Source: Anaerolineae bacterium CG2_30_57_67 (GTDB lineage: Bacteria > Chloroflexota > Anaerolineae > Anaerolineales > Villigracilaceae). From it: a DNA stretch of 41,614 bases. This document shows, one piece after another, positions 1 through 8,164 of the stretch (the stretch's first letter is position 1; each line of letters begins with the position of its first letter). Location: contig MNXJ01000016.1 in assembly GCA_001872455.1 (NCBI GenBank), forward strand, positions 1 to 41,614, written 5' to 3'. The translations under genes and the position numbers were made by a program. The notes under the pieces are model-generated. The model did not search any database and was not told where the DNA came from. It was given only the letters and a program-made list of their open reading frames with translations.

Positions 1-2
1 GG

Positions 3-1244
3 GAGCGGGAGATTGGCAGATTCGCCCCAGGGTTGAAGACTTATGTCCATCGGGGAGCGACCCGCCTCAAGGGTGGGGAGATGCGGGAGGCGGTCAAAGG
101 CCAGGATGTGGTGCTGACCAGCTATCCCGTCGCGCGGCTGGACGCGGAATCCTTTCACTCCATGAAATGGCTGGCAGTGATTTTGGACGAGGCGCAGAAT
201 ATCAAAAATCCAGAAGCGAAACAGACGCAGGCCATCCGCAAGATTGGCGCGGAGTTTCGCATTGCGCTGACTGGCACGCCCGTGGAAAATCGCCTGTCCG
301 AGTTGTGGTCGATCATGCACTTTTTGAACCCTGGATACTTGGGCGCGCGCAAATCGTTCCGCGAAAACTTTGCCATGCCAATCGAACGCTATCACGATGA
401 AGATGCCATCAAACAATTGAAGCAATTGACGGCGCCGTTTATCTTGCGGCGCGTCAAAACCGACCCGCGCGTGATTTCGGATTTGCCCGACAAGGTGGAA
501 ACAAAAGTCTATTGCACACTAACCGAAGAGCAAGCGACTCTTTATGAAGCGGTCGTGCAGGACGTGATGAAAAAAATCGAAGAGGAAGATGGCATCAAGC
601 GGCGCGGGCTGGTGTTGAGCATGATGATGCAGTTGAAGCAGATTTGCAATCATCCCGTGCAGTATCTTCATCAATCCAGCAAGGATAGCGCGGAGGTTTC
701 ATTAGATAATCGCAGTGGCAAATTGGAACGTCTCGGCGAATTGCTGGAAGAAGTGTTGGCGGCAAACGACCGCGCCTTGATCTTCACACAATTTGCGGAG
801 ATGGGCGAAATGCTGGCGGAGTATTTGCCGAAGGCCTTTGGCGCGGCGACACAATTTTTGCACGGCGGCACGCCCGCGAAGATGCGCGACCAGATGGTGA
901 CGCGTTTCCAGGAAGATGAACACGCTCCGCCCATTTTTATTCTGTCGTTGAAGGCGGGCGGCACAGGCTTGAACCTGACGCGCGCCAACCACGTCTTCCA
1001 CTTTGACCGCTGGTGGAATCCCGCTGTCGAGGATCAAGCCACTGATCGCGCCTTCCGCATCGGGCAGAAGCGCAACGTGCAGGTGCATAAATTCGTCACG
1101 ACGGGAACGCTCGAAGAGATGATTGACGATATGATCGAATCCAAAAAGGGACTGGCGCAGGCGGTGGTAGGCAGCGGTGAGAATTGGATTACGGAAATGA
1201 GCACGGATGAGTTGCGAAAAGTCGTTTCGTTGCGTAGACAGTAG
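3..1244 (+). CDS. SNF2-family DEAD/DEAH-box helicase, C-terminal part (5' partial)
   Basis: ATP-dependent DNA translocase/helicase-like protein of the SNF2 (RapA/HepA-like) superfamily. The reading frame is open from base 3, so the start and the Walker A motif lie upstream of the window. Visible motifs in order: motif II DEAQ (in [11 protein letters not shown]), motif [13 protein letters not shown], a helical linker, then the second RecA lobe with GGTGLNL (motif V) and DRAFRIGQ (motif VI). The downstream SWIM zinc-finger gene is a common partner of such helicases. The last codons and the TAG stop lie inside a 30-nt repeat (1234-1263), so the extreme C-terminus (…RRQ) is supplied by the repeat. 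Family call is firm; cellular role unknown. Confidence 0.93.
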   Translation, partial: EREIGRFAPGLKTYVHRGATRLKGGEMREAVKGQDVVLTSYPVARLDAESFHSMKWLAVILDEAQNIKNPEAKQTQAIRKIGAEFRIALTGTPVENRLSELWSIMHFLNPGYLGARKSFRENFAMPIERYHDEDAIKQLKQLTAPFILRRVKTDPRVISDLPDKVETKVYCTLTEEQATLYEAVVQDVMKKIEEEDGIKRRGLVLSMMMQLKQICNHPVQYLHQSSKDSAEVSLDNRSGKLERLGELLEEVLAANDRALIFTQFAEMGEMLAEYLPKAFGAATQFLHGGTPAKMRDQMVTRFQEDEHAPPIFILSLKAGGTGLNLTRANHVFHFDRWWNPAVEDQATDRAFRIGQKRNVQVHKFVTTGTLEEMIDDMIESKKGLAQAVVGSGENWITEMSTDELRKVVSLRRQ

Positions 1245-1263
1245 GCGGAATACAGTAGACAGG
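1234..1263 (+). repeat. Copy A of a transition-diverged intergenic repeat
   Basis: Thirty-base copy beginning GTAGACAGTAGG. It supplies the stop codon of the SNF2 gene, and its 3' end (GACAGG plus the following AG) forms the Shine-Dalgarno AGGAG of the next gene. It is related to the direct copy at 1620-1646 and the inverted copy at 1650-1678. Nearly all differences between copies are purine-purine or pyrimidine-pyrimidine transitions. Confidence 0.75.
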
Positions 1264-1270
1264 AGAAGCC

Positions 1271-1630
1271 ATGATAGAGAATTTTCGAGATTTGGAAGTT
1301 TGGAAGAAAGCGCACCAACTTGTACTGGCTACGTATCGTTTGACAAAGAGCTTTCCATCCGATGAACGCTATGGCTTGGTTTCTCAAATGCGACGTGCGG
1401 CGGTCTCTGTTCCCGCTAATGTTGCCGAGGGATTTAAACGTAAAGGAAAAGGTGAAAAAGTCCGTTTCTACAATATCAGTGAAGCGTCGCTGGAAGAACT
1501 TAAATATTTTTTTATTCTCTCCAAAGACTTGGAGTACATCAGTGACAATACTCAAGTGATGAATGACGCCGAAACAATAAGTAAAATGTTGTACCGTTTG
1601 ATCGAAGCAATAAATAATAGCAGACAGTAG
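1271..1630 (+). CDS. Four-helix-bundle protein, 23S rRNA intervening-sequence (IVP) family
   Basis: A 119-aa protein of the family first found as ORFs in 23S rRNA intervening sequences (TIGR02436 / PF05635 type). Recognisable features are the N-terminal FRDLEVWKKAHQL, the QMRRAAVSVPANVAEG stretch that ends helix 2, and the SLEEL stretch in the third helix. Members form small all-helical bundles; biochemical function is not known. Here the gene is free-standing, not in an rRNA gene, and sits between a helicase and its SWIM partner. It is more AT-rich than its neighbours and lies between repeats at 1234-1263 and 1620-1678, which suggests it arrived as a small cassette. Start at ATG 1271 is supported by AGGAG 5 nt upstream. 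Its TAG stop, like that of the SNF2 gene, is provided by the repeat. Confidence 0.9.
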   Translation: MIENFRDLEVWKKAHQLVLATYRLTKSFPSDERYGLVSQMRRAAVSVPANVAEGFKRKGKGEKVRFYNISEASLEELKYFFILSKDLEYISDNTQVMNDAETISKMLYRLIEAINNSRQ

Positions 1631-1646
1631 GCAGGATATGGTAAAG
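1620..1646 (+). repeat. Copy B (direct) of the intergenic repeat
   Basis: Direct copy of the repeat at 1234-1263 (shared GCAGACAGTAGGC-like core, then GGATA). It provides the stop codon of the four-helix-bundle gene. Differences from copy A are mostly transitions. Confidence 0.7.
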
Positions 1647-1649
1647 CCT

Positions 1650-1678
1650 CCGTCTACCGTATTCTGTTTACCGTTTAC
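1650..1678 (-). repeat. Copy C (inverted) of the intergenic repeat
   Basis: The reverse complement of these 29 bases starts GTAAACGGTAAACAG and aligns with copy A (1234-1263) almost end to end, with one length difference near the end. The substitutions I count are all A/G exchanges. Copies B and C are 3 nt apart, so the four-helix-bundle gene is followed by a direct and an inverted copy. Confidence 0.7.
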
Positions 1679-1689
1679 ATGGAGATACC

Positions 1690-2559
1690 ATGCCATACGA
1701 TTATTGGTTCAAACCGACCAAAGCCATTAAAACCAAGGATGGAATCAAAGCCCAAAGCAAGCGCGGGGCGTTCGCGAAGAGTTGGTGGGCGCAACGCTGG
1801 ATTGCCGCGCTGGAGCGATTGGTGGATTCAGGCCGCCTCACGCGTGGGCGCAGTTATGCGCGCAATGGTCAGGTGCTTTCGATTGATGAAACCGAAGATG
1901 GGATTGCGGCGCGCGTGCAGGGGTCACAGCGCACGCCATATAAAATCAGTATCAAGATCAATCACTTGACCGATGCAGAATGGGACAAGGTGATTGACGC
2001 GCTGGCGGAGCAGGCCATTTTCAGTGCACAATTGCTGGCGGGCGAAATGCCGCAGGACATCGAGCAGGCATTTGAAAAGGCAAAAGTGAGTCTGTTTCCA
2101 TCCACACGCAATGACTTGACAACAGATTGCTCCTGTCCCGATTATTCCAATCCATGCAAACATATTGCCGCGGCGCATTACATTTTGGGCGAGCGCTTTG
2201 ATGAAGACCCGTTCTTGATTTTCCGTCTGCGCGGGCGCACGCAGGAACAGGTCATGCAGGAACTTCGCAAACGGCGCGCGGGCGAGGATGAAATCATTGA
2301 AGAGGAAGCAGAAGAAATCGAAGCGGTGATTCCGCTCGAAGAACAGGTCGCCAACTTCTGGGATGTGCGCGCCCCGTTGGAAGGATTCGCGGTGTCCATT
2401 CGTCCGCCTGCGATTGAGATGCCGCTGCTCAAGCGGTTGAGTGAGGCGAATTTTGTCCCTGAGCCTGGGTTGGAATCACTTTTGCAAAGAGCATATCATT
2501 CTATTGAAAAACAAGCGCTCAAAACGGCGTTCCAGGAAAATGCGAAAGGCAAAAATTGA
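1690..2559 (+). CDS. SWIM zinc-finger protein
   Basis: A 289-aa protein with a SWIM zinc-binding motif (CxCx(n)CxH) at about residues 138-149, seen as DCSCPDYSNPCKH. The N-terminal half has the conserved FAKSWWAQRWI stretch and a GRSYARNGQV strand typical of SWIM proteins that accompany SNF2 helicases. After the finger there is a Glu-rich linker and a helical C-terminus. SWIM modules are thought to bind DNA or protein. Neighbourhood (SNF2 gene upstream on the same strand) suggests the two proteins act together in nucleic-acid remodelling. Start at ATG 1690 is preferred because GGAG lies 5 nt upstream; an ATG at 1679 is in another frame. Confidence 0.9.
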   Translation: MPYDYWFKPTKAIKTKDGIKAQSKRGAFAKSWWAQRWIAALERLVDSGRLTRGRSYARNGQVLSIDETEDGIAARVQGSQRTPYKISIKINHLTDAEWDKVIDALAEQAIFSAQLLAGEMPQDIEQAFEKAKVSLFPSTRNDLTTDCSCPDYSNPCKHIAAAHYILGERFDEDPFLIFRLRGRTQEQVMQELRKRRAGEDEIIEEEAEEIEAVIPLEEQVANFWDVRAPLEGFAVSIRPPAIEMPLLKRLSEANFVPEPGLESLLQRAYHSIEKQALKTAFQENAKGKN

Positions 2560-2563
2560 CTTC

Positions 2564-3011
2564 ATGAACCTCACATCCACCCTCCAGGCACACTTCGGCT
2601 TCAACTCCTTCCGCGCGGGACAAGAGGAGGCTATCCAGAGTTTCCTCAATAAAAATCACGCCTCGCCATCATGCCTACAGGTGCGGGAAAATCGCTCATC
2701 TATCGGTTGCCTGTAAAGTGACAAAGTGACATTCGACACTTGATTATTGCTTCCGAAGTTGTAATCTATGGATGCTTGGGGTTTCGTTTTACGCAGGGAG
2801 ATAAAGTACATGTCAGGCTCAGTCTGTTTGACGTGTCATTAGAAAGAATGAAGTTGCAATCGCCTTATCTTCAATCAAACAAAGAACTCAATATTTTGGC
2901 GATGAAAAAATTGCTTTTGATGATTTCCGCAGTGCTGGCACAACCTGCTGCCAAAATTGTGTGAACGCTGACACACAATTCAACTTTTCAGATTCCAACC
3001 TGCAACCATGA
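2564..3011 (+). pseudogene. Decayed recQ-type helicase gene
   Basis: From ATG 2564 the product reads like the RecQ N-terminus (LQAHFGFNSFRAGQEEAI), then shifts frame near 2659-2662. The next frame continues with LAIMPTGAGKSLIYRLP, the Walker A block of RecQ, and stops at a TGA at 2719. A missing base in CACGCCTCGCC (CACGTCCTCGCC expected) would explain the shift. The rest of the helicase core is absent. At 2889-3011, another frame reads QYFGDEKIAFDDF and then CCQNC, which resembles the zinc-binding end of RecQ (…YFGE…CGNC…). It ends in a TGA overlapping the ATG of the next gene. The N-terminal assignment is strong; the C-terminal remnant is tentative. I see no other gene in 2720-3007. Confidence 0.72.
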
Positions 3012-3667
3012 TAAATATCCTCTATACTGATACCTCTCTGCTCGTCATCAACAAACCCGCTGGCCTGTCCGTTTTACCCGATGGCTGGGAGCCGAACGAG
3101 CCCTATCTGGTGCGCGACCTGACCGAAGAATTTGGCCGCCTGTGGGTTGTTCACCGCCTGGATAAAGTTACCAGCGGCGTGATGGTGCTCGCCCGCACGG
3201 CGGAAGCCCACCGAACGCTGAATCTGCAATTTGAACGGCATGAAACCCACAAGGTGTATCACGCCCTCATCAACGGCACGCCCGCGTGGAACGAACACAC
3301 CGCCCGTCACAAGCTGCGCGTCAATGTTGGTCATAGTCATCGCACGGTGGTAGACCATGCCAAAGGTAGACCTGCCGAAACTGCCTTCCACCTGCTCCAG
3401 CGCGGAAAAACCGTCAGCCTGCTGGAAGCGCGCCCGGCCACCGGCAGAACCCATCAGATTCGCGTCCACCTTTACGCGCTAGGATTTCCCATTTTGGGCG
3501 ACACGCTTTACAGCGCTCCGCCCACCGATTTCATCGCCCGCCCCGCCCTGCACGCGCTTTCACTGACATTTTCGCACCCAATCAACGGCAAATGGCTAAC
3601 CATCGAAGCGCCCTATCCCGCTGATTTCACGCTGGCGCTGCAACGGTTGAACCATGAGATTCTCTGA
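3008..3667 (+). CDS. RluA-family RNA pseudouridine synthase
   Basis: A 219-aa enzyme that would isomerise specific uridines in rRNA or tRNA to pseudouridine. The catalytic aspartate lies in HRLDKVTSGVMVLA (about residues 54-67), and the second family signature is GRTHQIRVH (about 146-154). It is short because it lacks an N-terminal S4 domain, like the RluA/TruC-type single-domain members; the exact target base cannot be given. Start at ATG 3008 overlaps the last codon of the upstream recQ remnant, and no Shine-Dalgarno is visible. The gene converges on nrdJ, with a perfect palindromic terminator between them. Confidence 0.9.
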   Translation: MINILYTDTSLLVINKPAGLSVLPDGWEPNEPYLVRDLTEEFGRLWVVHRLDKVTSGVMVLARTAEAHRTLNLQFERHETHKVYHALINGTPAWNEHTARHKLRVNVGHSHRTVVDHAKGRPAETAFHLLQRGKTVSLLEARPATGRTHQIRVHLYALGFPILGDTLYSAPPTDFIARPALHALSLTFSHPINGKWLTIEAPYPADFTLALQRLNHEIL

Positions 3668-3754
3668 AAAAAATAACGGTCATCTATCCGTTCTAAAAAT
3701 ATGGTAGCCCACATAGACACCACCCGTTCTGCGACGTATCACCCGGGAGTAAAA

Positions 3755-3792
3755 ACAGAAAGCAGGTCACAGCGCTGTGACCTGCTTTCTGT
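3755..3792. terminator. Perfect 38-bp palindrome, bidirectional terminator
   Basis: Nineteen-base arms (ACAGAAAGCAGGTCACAGC and its complement) abut without a separate loop between the convergent pseudouridine synthase and nrdJ genes. An A-run just left of it gives a U-run for the minus-strand nrdJ transcript; no U-run follows on the plus strand. Likely intrinsic terminator of nrdJ, perhaps of both genes. Confidence 0.8.
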
Positions 3793-3807
3793 AATCATTT
3801 GCACCGC

Positions 3808-6800
3808 CTAACACTCACTAAAGCCGCAGGCATAGCATTTGCGGCAGCCTTCCTCGTTGACGACAGCGGCTTCGCCGCATTCGGGACACAGGTCGCCAAT
3901 TTTCATCATCGGCTGGGCGCTGGGCTGGGGTTCGGGGTGAGCGCCATTTCCATTGCTTTTGACGGTGAGCACAGGCAAAGATTCCCCGCGCCACTGGCGG
4001 ACGTAATCGTCCAGCACCTGGCCGACGCCATCCGGCAGGGAGCGCACGCGGTTGGGGCCAAAACCCAGCGAGCGGCCGCCGCCAATGCCCATTAACTGGC
4101 GGACAACTTCCGTCAGGCGGTCAATCGGGGCGACCGGCGAGGCCAGGCGCAGGATGTAGGAAACCAGGCGGCCAATCGCTTCCGAAACCGCGGCGGTTTC
4201 AGAACCTGCTTTGGAGGTGTTGATGAAAACTTCAAACGGCTGGTCGCCGCCGTTTTGGTTGACGGTGATGAAAGCCTTGCCAAGCGGGGTTTCCATGCTG
4301 TACGTTTTTCCGGGCAGGGCGTGCGGGCGCGGCTTTTTCGTCTCGTGCCAGATGACTTTTTGTTCGGACGCGGGGGCAATACTCAGCGGGGCGGCGGCCT
4401 GTTTTTTATCGGCGGTGGCTTTGGTTTCCAGGACAACCACATCGCGCGAGCCAGTGACGTAGACAGTGATGCCTTTGGCACCCAATTCCCAGGCGAGCAT
4501 GTAGGCGGTGGCAACGTCGGCTTCGGTGGCGACTTCGGAGAAGTTGATGGTTTTGGAGATGGAGTTATCCACAAAGGCTTGCAGGGCGGCGGCCATGCGG
4601 ACGTGTTCTTCGGCGGTCACGTCGCCCGCGGTGACGTAGTTGCGGCGGATTTCTTCCGGGACGGCGGCCACATTTTGGCAGGTGCCCTGGCTCATCACGT
4701 CGTCAAAAATTTTCTGGCGGTCTTCGGGCTTGACTCCGGCCTGTTCGAGGGCTTTTTCAAAGAGCGGTGAGCCGTAGGTTAGCTGCAAATCTTTGCCGTT
4801 GTCGTTGACGTGGCGGATGTAGGCCAGCGCAAAAACCGGTTCACAGCCGTAGCCCTCGCACCCGGCGACGGTGGCGATGGTGCCGGTCGGCGCGACGGTG
4901 GTTTGGGCGGCGTTGCGGATGCCGTGTTTTTTGATGCCTTGCCGAATTTCCTTCCAGTCCAATTCGGGCGCGTCCCAACGATTGGTAAGCGGGACGATGG
5001 CTTTCGGCGCGTTCCACTTCAGGTTTTTGGGGTCGTAAATCGAGCCGCTGATGGCGGGGAAGGCGCCGCGTTCTTCGGCCATTGCGATGCTGGTTTGCAT
5101 GGCGTGGTAGCGCACGAATTCCATCAGCACCGATGCAAATTCCTGGCCTTCGGGCGAGCCGTAGCGCGCGCCAACGTGATACATCAGGTCAGCCAGGCCC
5201 ATGATGCCGAGGCCGATGCGCCGGGCGCGGTGCGCGGCTTCCTTCAACTGCGGCACGGCTGGCACATAGGCATTGGCTTCTACGACATCGTCGAGGAAGC
5301 GGGTGGAGAGTTCCACGCTCTGACGCAGGGTTTCCCAATCCACCGTACCATTTGGCCCAAAATGCTGCGCCAGATTGACCGAGCCGAGACAGCAGTTCTC
5401 AAAGGGGCCAAGCCATTGTTCGCCGCAGTTGTGTACGACAAGGCCATTGGCAACAAACGAGTGGGTTTCCGGCTGATGCAGGTCGTACACCGGCTCCACG
5501 CCGTCTGGTTCAAGCGCCAGCACGGTCGCCAGGAAAGATTCCCGGTACAGGCCGCGCGCCGTCAGCCGGTCGAGATACGTTTGCAGGCGGGCGTTTTTTC
5601 TTTCAGAAAGAAAACCAATTTCGCTGGAAAAACGCAGCAGGTTCGACTTGCTGATGACGAGTTCGTGCTGCGCCCGGGTGCGGTATTCCTTTTCACCGCC
5701 TTTGCCGTCCGGTAACATGCGGTAGCCGTCGGGGCGGCGGTTTTGATAAATTTTGCTGACAATGCCAAAATTCAGCAGGAGGCGCTGGGTTTCTTTCAGC
5801 AATTCCAAATGACTGGCGCTCAAGCGCACCGAGCAGCCTTTTTCGCCGCCGTCCTGCACACTGCCATCGGCTGTGAATAGGGCTTGCAAAAAGCCGCGCT
5901 GCATGGCTTCACTTCCAGCAAAGACAGCGGCAGGCACGCAGAATTTATTTTCGACCAGGCCATGTTTTTCAGCAAAAAGACGCAGCCGGTCCGAGGCAAC
6001 ACGCGCCTCGTCGCGGTTTTCGATTTGAACCACACCCACCGGGTAAGAACGGCCATGAGCAGATTTCTCCACGATGGAGGTGACCATATTGGCAAAGGCC
6101 GGGGCCAGTTCCTGTTTTTCGTCGCCAAAGAAGGAAAGTACCGCGCGCACCACATTAACGGTACCATCTCCCACCAGCCAGCCGAGGACCTGACCTTCCT
6201 CTTGCGTACCCGTCTGACCAAAGCCGCCCTTGCGGTTAAGCAGGTGTATCCGGTCACCTGGCTGCAATTGAGCGGCAGCGACCCAGCCGCGCGCCGTCAT
6301 CACCTGGTGATTTTCGGTCAAGCGCAGTTCATAGCCTTCGCGCGTCAGCAAACGCAGCACCGCCTTGACGCCCGTCTGAAAAACGGGCGAGGCTGGCAGA
6401 AAAGTTTCCGCGCCAAAGCGGGCGTCGGTGGTGACGGTCACCGGCAGGTTTTCGCGCGCCAATTCATCGGCGCGGCGCAAACCAGAGACGGTATAAATCA
6501 ACGTTTCGCCGGTGACGCAGGGGTTGGTGCTTTCGAGCGGGTACAGGTGCGGAACTGGGTTTTGCCGGTTGGCCGCATCCAAAAACAGGACGCCCGGCTC
6601 GCCGTTGTGATGCGCCTGTTCAACAATTTTGTTGAACAGGTCACGCGCGCGCACGGTTTTATAAACGCGGATGGGAATGCCCTGCTCGCGCGCCTGCTCC
6701 AGCGTGCCGCGAAAACCGCGATACTGGGGCGCGGCAATATCGGGGAAAATCAGCTCCCACTCTTTGTCGTCTCTGACGGCCTGCATAAATGCGTCGGTGA

Positions 6801-7473
6801 TGCCCACCGAAATATTGAAATTGGTGATGGCGTGTTCGCTGGTTTTGGACGTGATGAATTCTTCCACATCCGGGTGATCCACGCGCAAAACGCCCATATT
6901 CGCGCCGCGGCGCGTTCCTCCCTGAGCGATCTCACCGAAAGCGTTATCGTACACCCGCAGGAAACCCACCGGGCCGGTGGCCTGCCCGGCGGACGATTTG
7001 ACCAGCCCACCCTTGGGGCGCAGGCGCGAGAAGGAGAATCCATTGCCGCCGCCGGTTTGCTGAATCAGCGCGGCGTTGCGCAGCGACTGGAAGATTCCGG
7101 CTTCGTCGCGCCCCATGTCATCGGAGATGGGCAGCACAAAGCAGGCGGCCAACTGCCCCAGCGGCGTGCCCGCCCCGGTAAACGTCGGCGAGTTGGGGAA
7201 GAATTTCTTGCTGGTCAGCAGCGCGTAAAATTCACGGGTGCGCGCCGTCACGTCACTGTGCCAGGCCTGCTCCACGTTGGCAACATGCCAGGAAACGCGC
7301 CAAAACATTTCTTCGACGGTTTCTGCCGGTTTGCCATCATCGCCGCGGCGGACGTAACGGCGCAGCAATACCTGGCGCGCATTGTCGGTCAACTCGACTT
7401 GCGGCAAATCCGCGGGCAGGGACGGGGTGGGCAGCAAAACATTTTTTTGACCAGCAACTACTTGAGATTCCAT
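3808..7473 (-). CDS. nrdJ: Adenosylcobalamin-dependent (class II) ribonucleotide reductase with intein
   Basis: Reduces ribonucleotides to deoxyribonucleotides using a cobalamin-generated thiyl radical. The 1221-aa precursor includes a 364-residue intein (residues 319-682); the spliced enzyme would have 857 residues. Extein landmarks: LAACF (about 108-112) with the first redox Cys, the glycine-rich [12 protein letters not shown], the active-site NPCGE split by the intein (NP at 317-318, CGE from 683), and [18 protein letters not shown] with the second redox Cys. Near the C-terminus are a TSCPD-like domain ([12 protein letters not shown] onward) and a zinc-ribbon tail with CPECG and CRKCYACG, as in the NrdJ subgroup with a zinc tail. 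Start ATG 7473 has AGGAGAG upstream. It lies 27 bp after nrdR, so the two form an operon, probably controlled by the NrdR boxes near 8000. Confidence 0.96.
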   Translation of the reverse strand: MESQVVAGQKNVLLPTPSLPADLPQVELTDNARQVLLRRYVRRGDDGKPAETVEEMFWRVSWHVANVEQAWHSDVTARTREFYALLTSKKFFPNSPTFTGAGTPLGQLAACFVLPISDDMGRDEAGIFQSLRNAALIQQTGGGNGFSFSRLRPKGGLVKSSAGQATGPVGFLRVYDNAFGEIAQGGTRRGANMGVLRVDHPDVEEFITSKTSEHAITNFNISVGITDAFMQAVRDDKEWELIFPDIAAPQYRGFRGTLEQAREQGIPIRVYKTVRARDLFNKIVEQAHHNGEPGVLFLDAANRQNPVPHLYPLESTNPCVTGETLIYTVSGLRRADELARENLPVTVTTDARFGAETFLPASPVFQTGVKAVLRLLTREGYELRLTENHQVMTARGWVAAAQLQPGDRIHLLNRKGGFGQTGTQEEGQVLGWLVGDGTVNVVRAVLSFFGDEKQELAPAFANMVTSIVEKSAHGRSYPVGVVQIENRDEARVASDRLRLFAEKHGLVENKFCVPAAVFAGSEAMQRGFLQALFTADGSVQDGGEKGCSVRLSASHLELLKETQRLLLNFGIVSKIYQNRRPDGYRMLPDGKGGEKEYRTRAQHELVISKSNLLRFSSEIGFLSERKNARLQTYLDRLTARGLYRESFLATVLALEPDGVEPVYDLHQPETHSFVANGLVVHNCGEQWLGPFENCCLGSVNLAQHFGPNGTVDWETLRQSVELSTRFLDDVVEANAYVPAVPQLKEAAHRARRIGLGIMGLADLMYHVGARYGSPEGQEFASVLMEFVRYHAMQTSIAMAEERGAFPAISGSIYDPKNLKWNAPKAIVPLTNRWDAPELDWKEIRQGIKKHGIRNAAQTTVAPTGTIATVAGCEGYGCEPVFALAYIRHVNDNGKDLQLTYGSPLFEKALEQAGVKPEDRQKIFDDVMSQGTCQNVAAVPEEIRRNYVTAGDVTAEEHVRMAAALQAFVDNSISKTINFSEVATEADVATAYMLAWELGAKGITVYVTGSRDVVVLETKATADKKQAAAPLSIAPASEQKVIWHETKKPRPHALPGKTYSMETPLGKAFITVNQNGGDQPFEVFINTSKAGSETAAVSEAIGRLVSYILRLASPVAPIDRLTEVVRQLMGIGGGRSLGFGPNRVRSLPDGVGQVLDDYVRQWRGESLPVLTVKSNGNGAHPEPQPSAQPMMKIGDLCPECGEAAVVNEEGCRKCYACGFSEC
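5428..6519 (-). other. Mini-exon-splitting intein with LAGLIDADG endonuclease in NrdJ
   Basis: Protein-splicing element, 364 residues. It begins with Cys ([10 protein letters not shown], block A), has block [10 protein letters not shown] with the conserved His, two dodecapeptide LAGLIDADG-type motifs (GWLVGDGT near 431-438 and ALFTADGS near 531-538), and ends in VANGLVVHN. The His-Asn end is followed by Cys+1 of the host. The boundaries were checked at the codon level: the Cys1 codon is 6517-6519 and the last Asn codon is 5428-5430. The host residue at +1 is the Cys of NPCGE, the presumed thiyl-radical cysteine, so the enzyme cannot work before splicing. The endonuclease motifs look intact, so homing may still be possible. 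Confidence 0.95.
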
Positions 7474-7500
7474 GATTCTCTCCTGAAAAATAAAAGTGGG

Positions 7501-7950
7501 CTACGACTCTAACAAACGGTCAATTTCACTGCGCAGCGACCGTAAATCGGCCAGACGCAAATAAACAATGGCGTAGCGGATGTAGGCAATCTGATCCAAT
7601 TCCTTTAGCCCGGCAATCACCAAATCACCCACCACGCGCGAGGAAACTTCGGCCTTGCCCTGGCGCTGCAATTCCGCTTCAACTTGACCAACCAGGCGCT
7701 CAATATCCGCAGCGGATACGGGACGCTTGGCGCAGGAAATGCGGATGCCGCGCGCCAGTTTTTCGCGGTCAAATTCTTCGCGCGTGCCGTCCTGCTTAAT
7801 CAGCAGCGGGGTGGAGAGAATCGGGCGTTCCGACGAGCTGAAGCGCTGCCCGCAAGCCAGACATTCACGGCGGCGGCGGATGCCACCGTGCGCATCGTGC
7901 GAGGTGTCAATCACTTTCGACTCTTCATGCTGGCAGTAGGGACAACGCAT
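7501..7950 (-). CDS. nrdR: Transcriptional repressor NrdR
   Basis: A 149-aa ATP/dATP-sensing repressor of ribonucleotide reductase genes. It has an N-terminal zinc ribbon (MRCPYC … CLACG, residues 1-34) and an ATP-cone domain (KQDGTREEFDREKLARGI and following, about 50-135). I chose the ATG at 7950 rather than the longer frame from 7989 because NrdR proteins start MxCPxC and because AAGGAGAG lies directly upstream. It precedes nrdJ by 27 bp, and two NrdR-box-like elements lie 33-78 bp upstream of its start, so autoregulation together with nrdJ is expected. Confidence 0.96.
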   Translation of the reverse strand: MRCPYCQHEESKVIDTSHDAHGGIRRRRECLACGQRFSSSERPILSTPLLIKQDGTREEFDREKLARGIRISCAKRPVSAADIERLVGQVEAELQRQGKAEVSSRVVGDLVIAGLKELDQIAYIRYAIVYLRLADLRSLRSEIDRLLES

Positions 7951-7982
7951 ATTTTCTCTCCTTGAGATTAGAACATTTGTAC

Positions 7983-8028
7983 CCGCCATATATAGGCATT
8001 AATTTATTTATCCCGCCATGTATTGGGG
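7983..8028 (-). promoter_or_regulatory. Tandem NrdR-box-like operators
   Basis: Two 16-bp elements, 7983-7998 (CCGCCATATATAGGCA) and 8013-8028 (CCGCCATGTATTGGGG), lie exactly 30 bp apart. They share the core of the published NrdR box (acaCwAtATaTwGtgt) at most central positions, though the outer bases deviate. Paired boxes about three helical turns apart are the usual arrangement for NrdR. The core promoter was not assigned. Confidence 0.62.
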
Positions 8029-8152
8029 TAGTAAAAGGCATTCTAACATAAATGCAAAGTCAATTCAAGCAGGCGAACATTGCAGTTACCTTAAAAAATT
8101 CCCTGCGTCTGAAGGACGGCTCCTTTCATTAAACCCAAATGGCGGCCAATGA

Positions 8153-8164
8153 TACAATTTCACC
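8153..8164 (+). promoter_or_regulatory. TACAAT box 6 nt before a start codon (leaderless promoter candidate)
   Basis: TACAAT at 8153-8158 is followed by TTCACC and then the ATG of the MFS gene. There is no Shine-Dalgarno. Initiation 6-7 nt after the -10 box would put the transcript start at the ATG. No convincing -35 box is seen. Confidence 0.5.

Noticed and set aside
1271-1630. Embedded 23S rRNA intervening sequence
   Set aside because: The IVP-type gene is not flanked by rRNA sequence here; only protein genes surround it.
2740-2964. 74-codon frame between recQ remnant and the pseudouridine synthase gene
   Set aside because: No ribosome-binding site or recognisable family; the overlapping frame with CCQNC is a better explanation (recQ remnant).
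5884-7512. 542-codon plus-strand frame opposite nrdJ
   Set aside because: Antisense shadow; nrdJ on the minus strand is unambiguous.
7951-8164. Possible cobalamin riboswitch upstream of the B12-dependent RNR
   Set aside because: The region is short and AT-rich with NrdR-like boxes; no B12-box-like core or multi-helix structure was seen.
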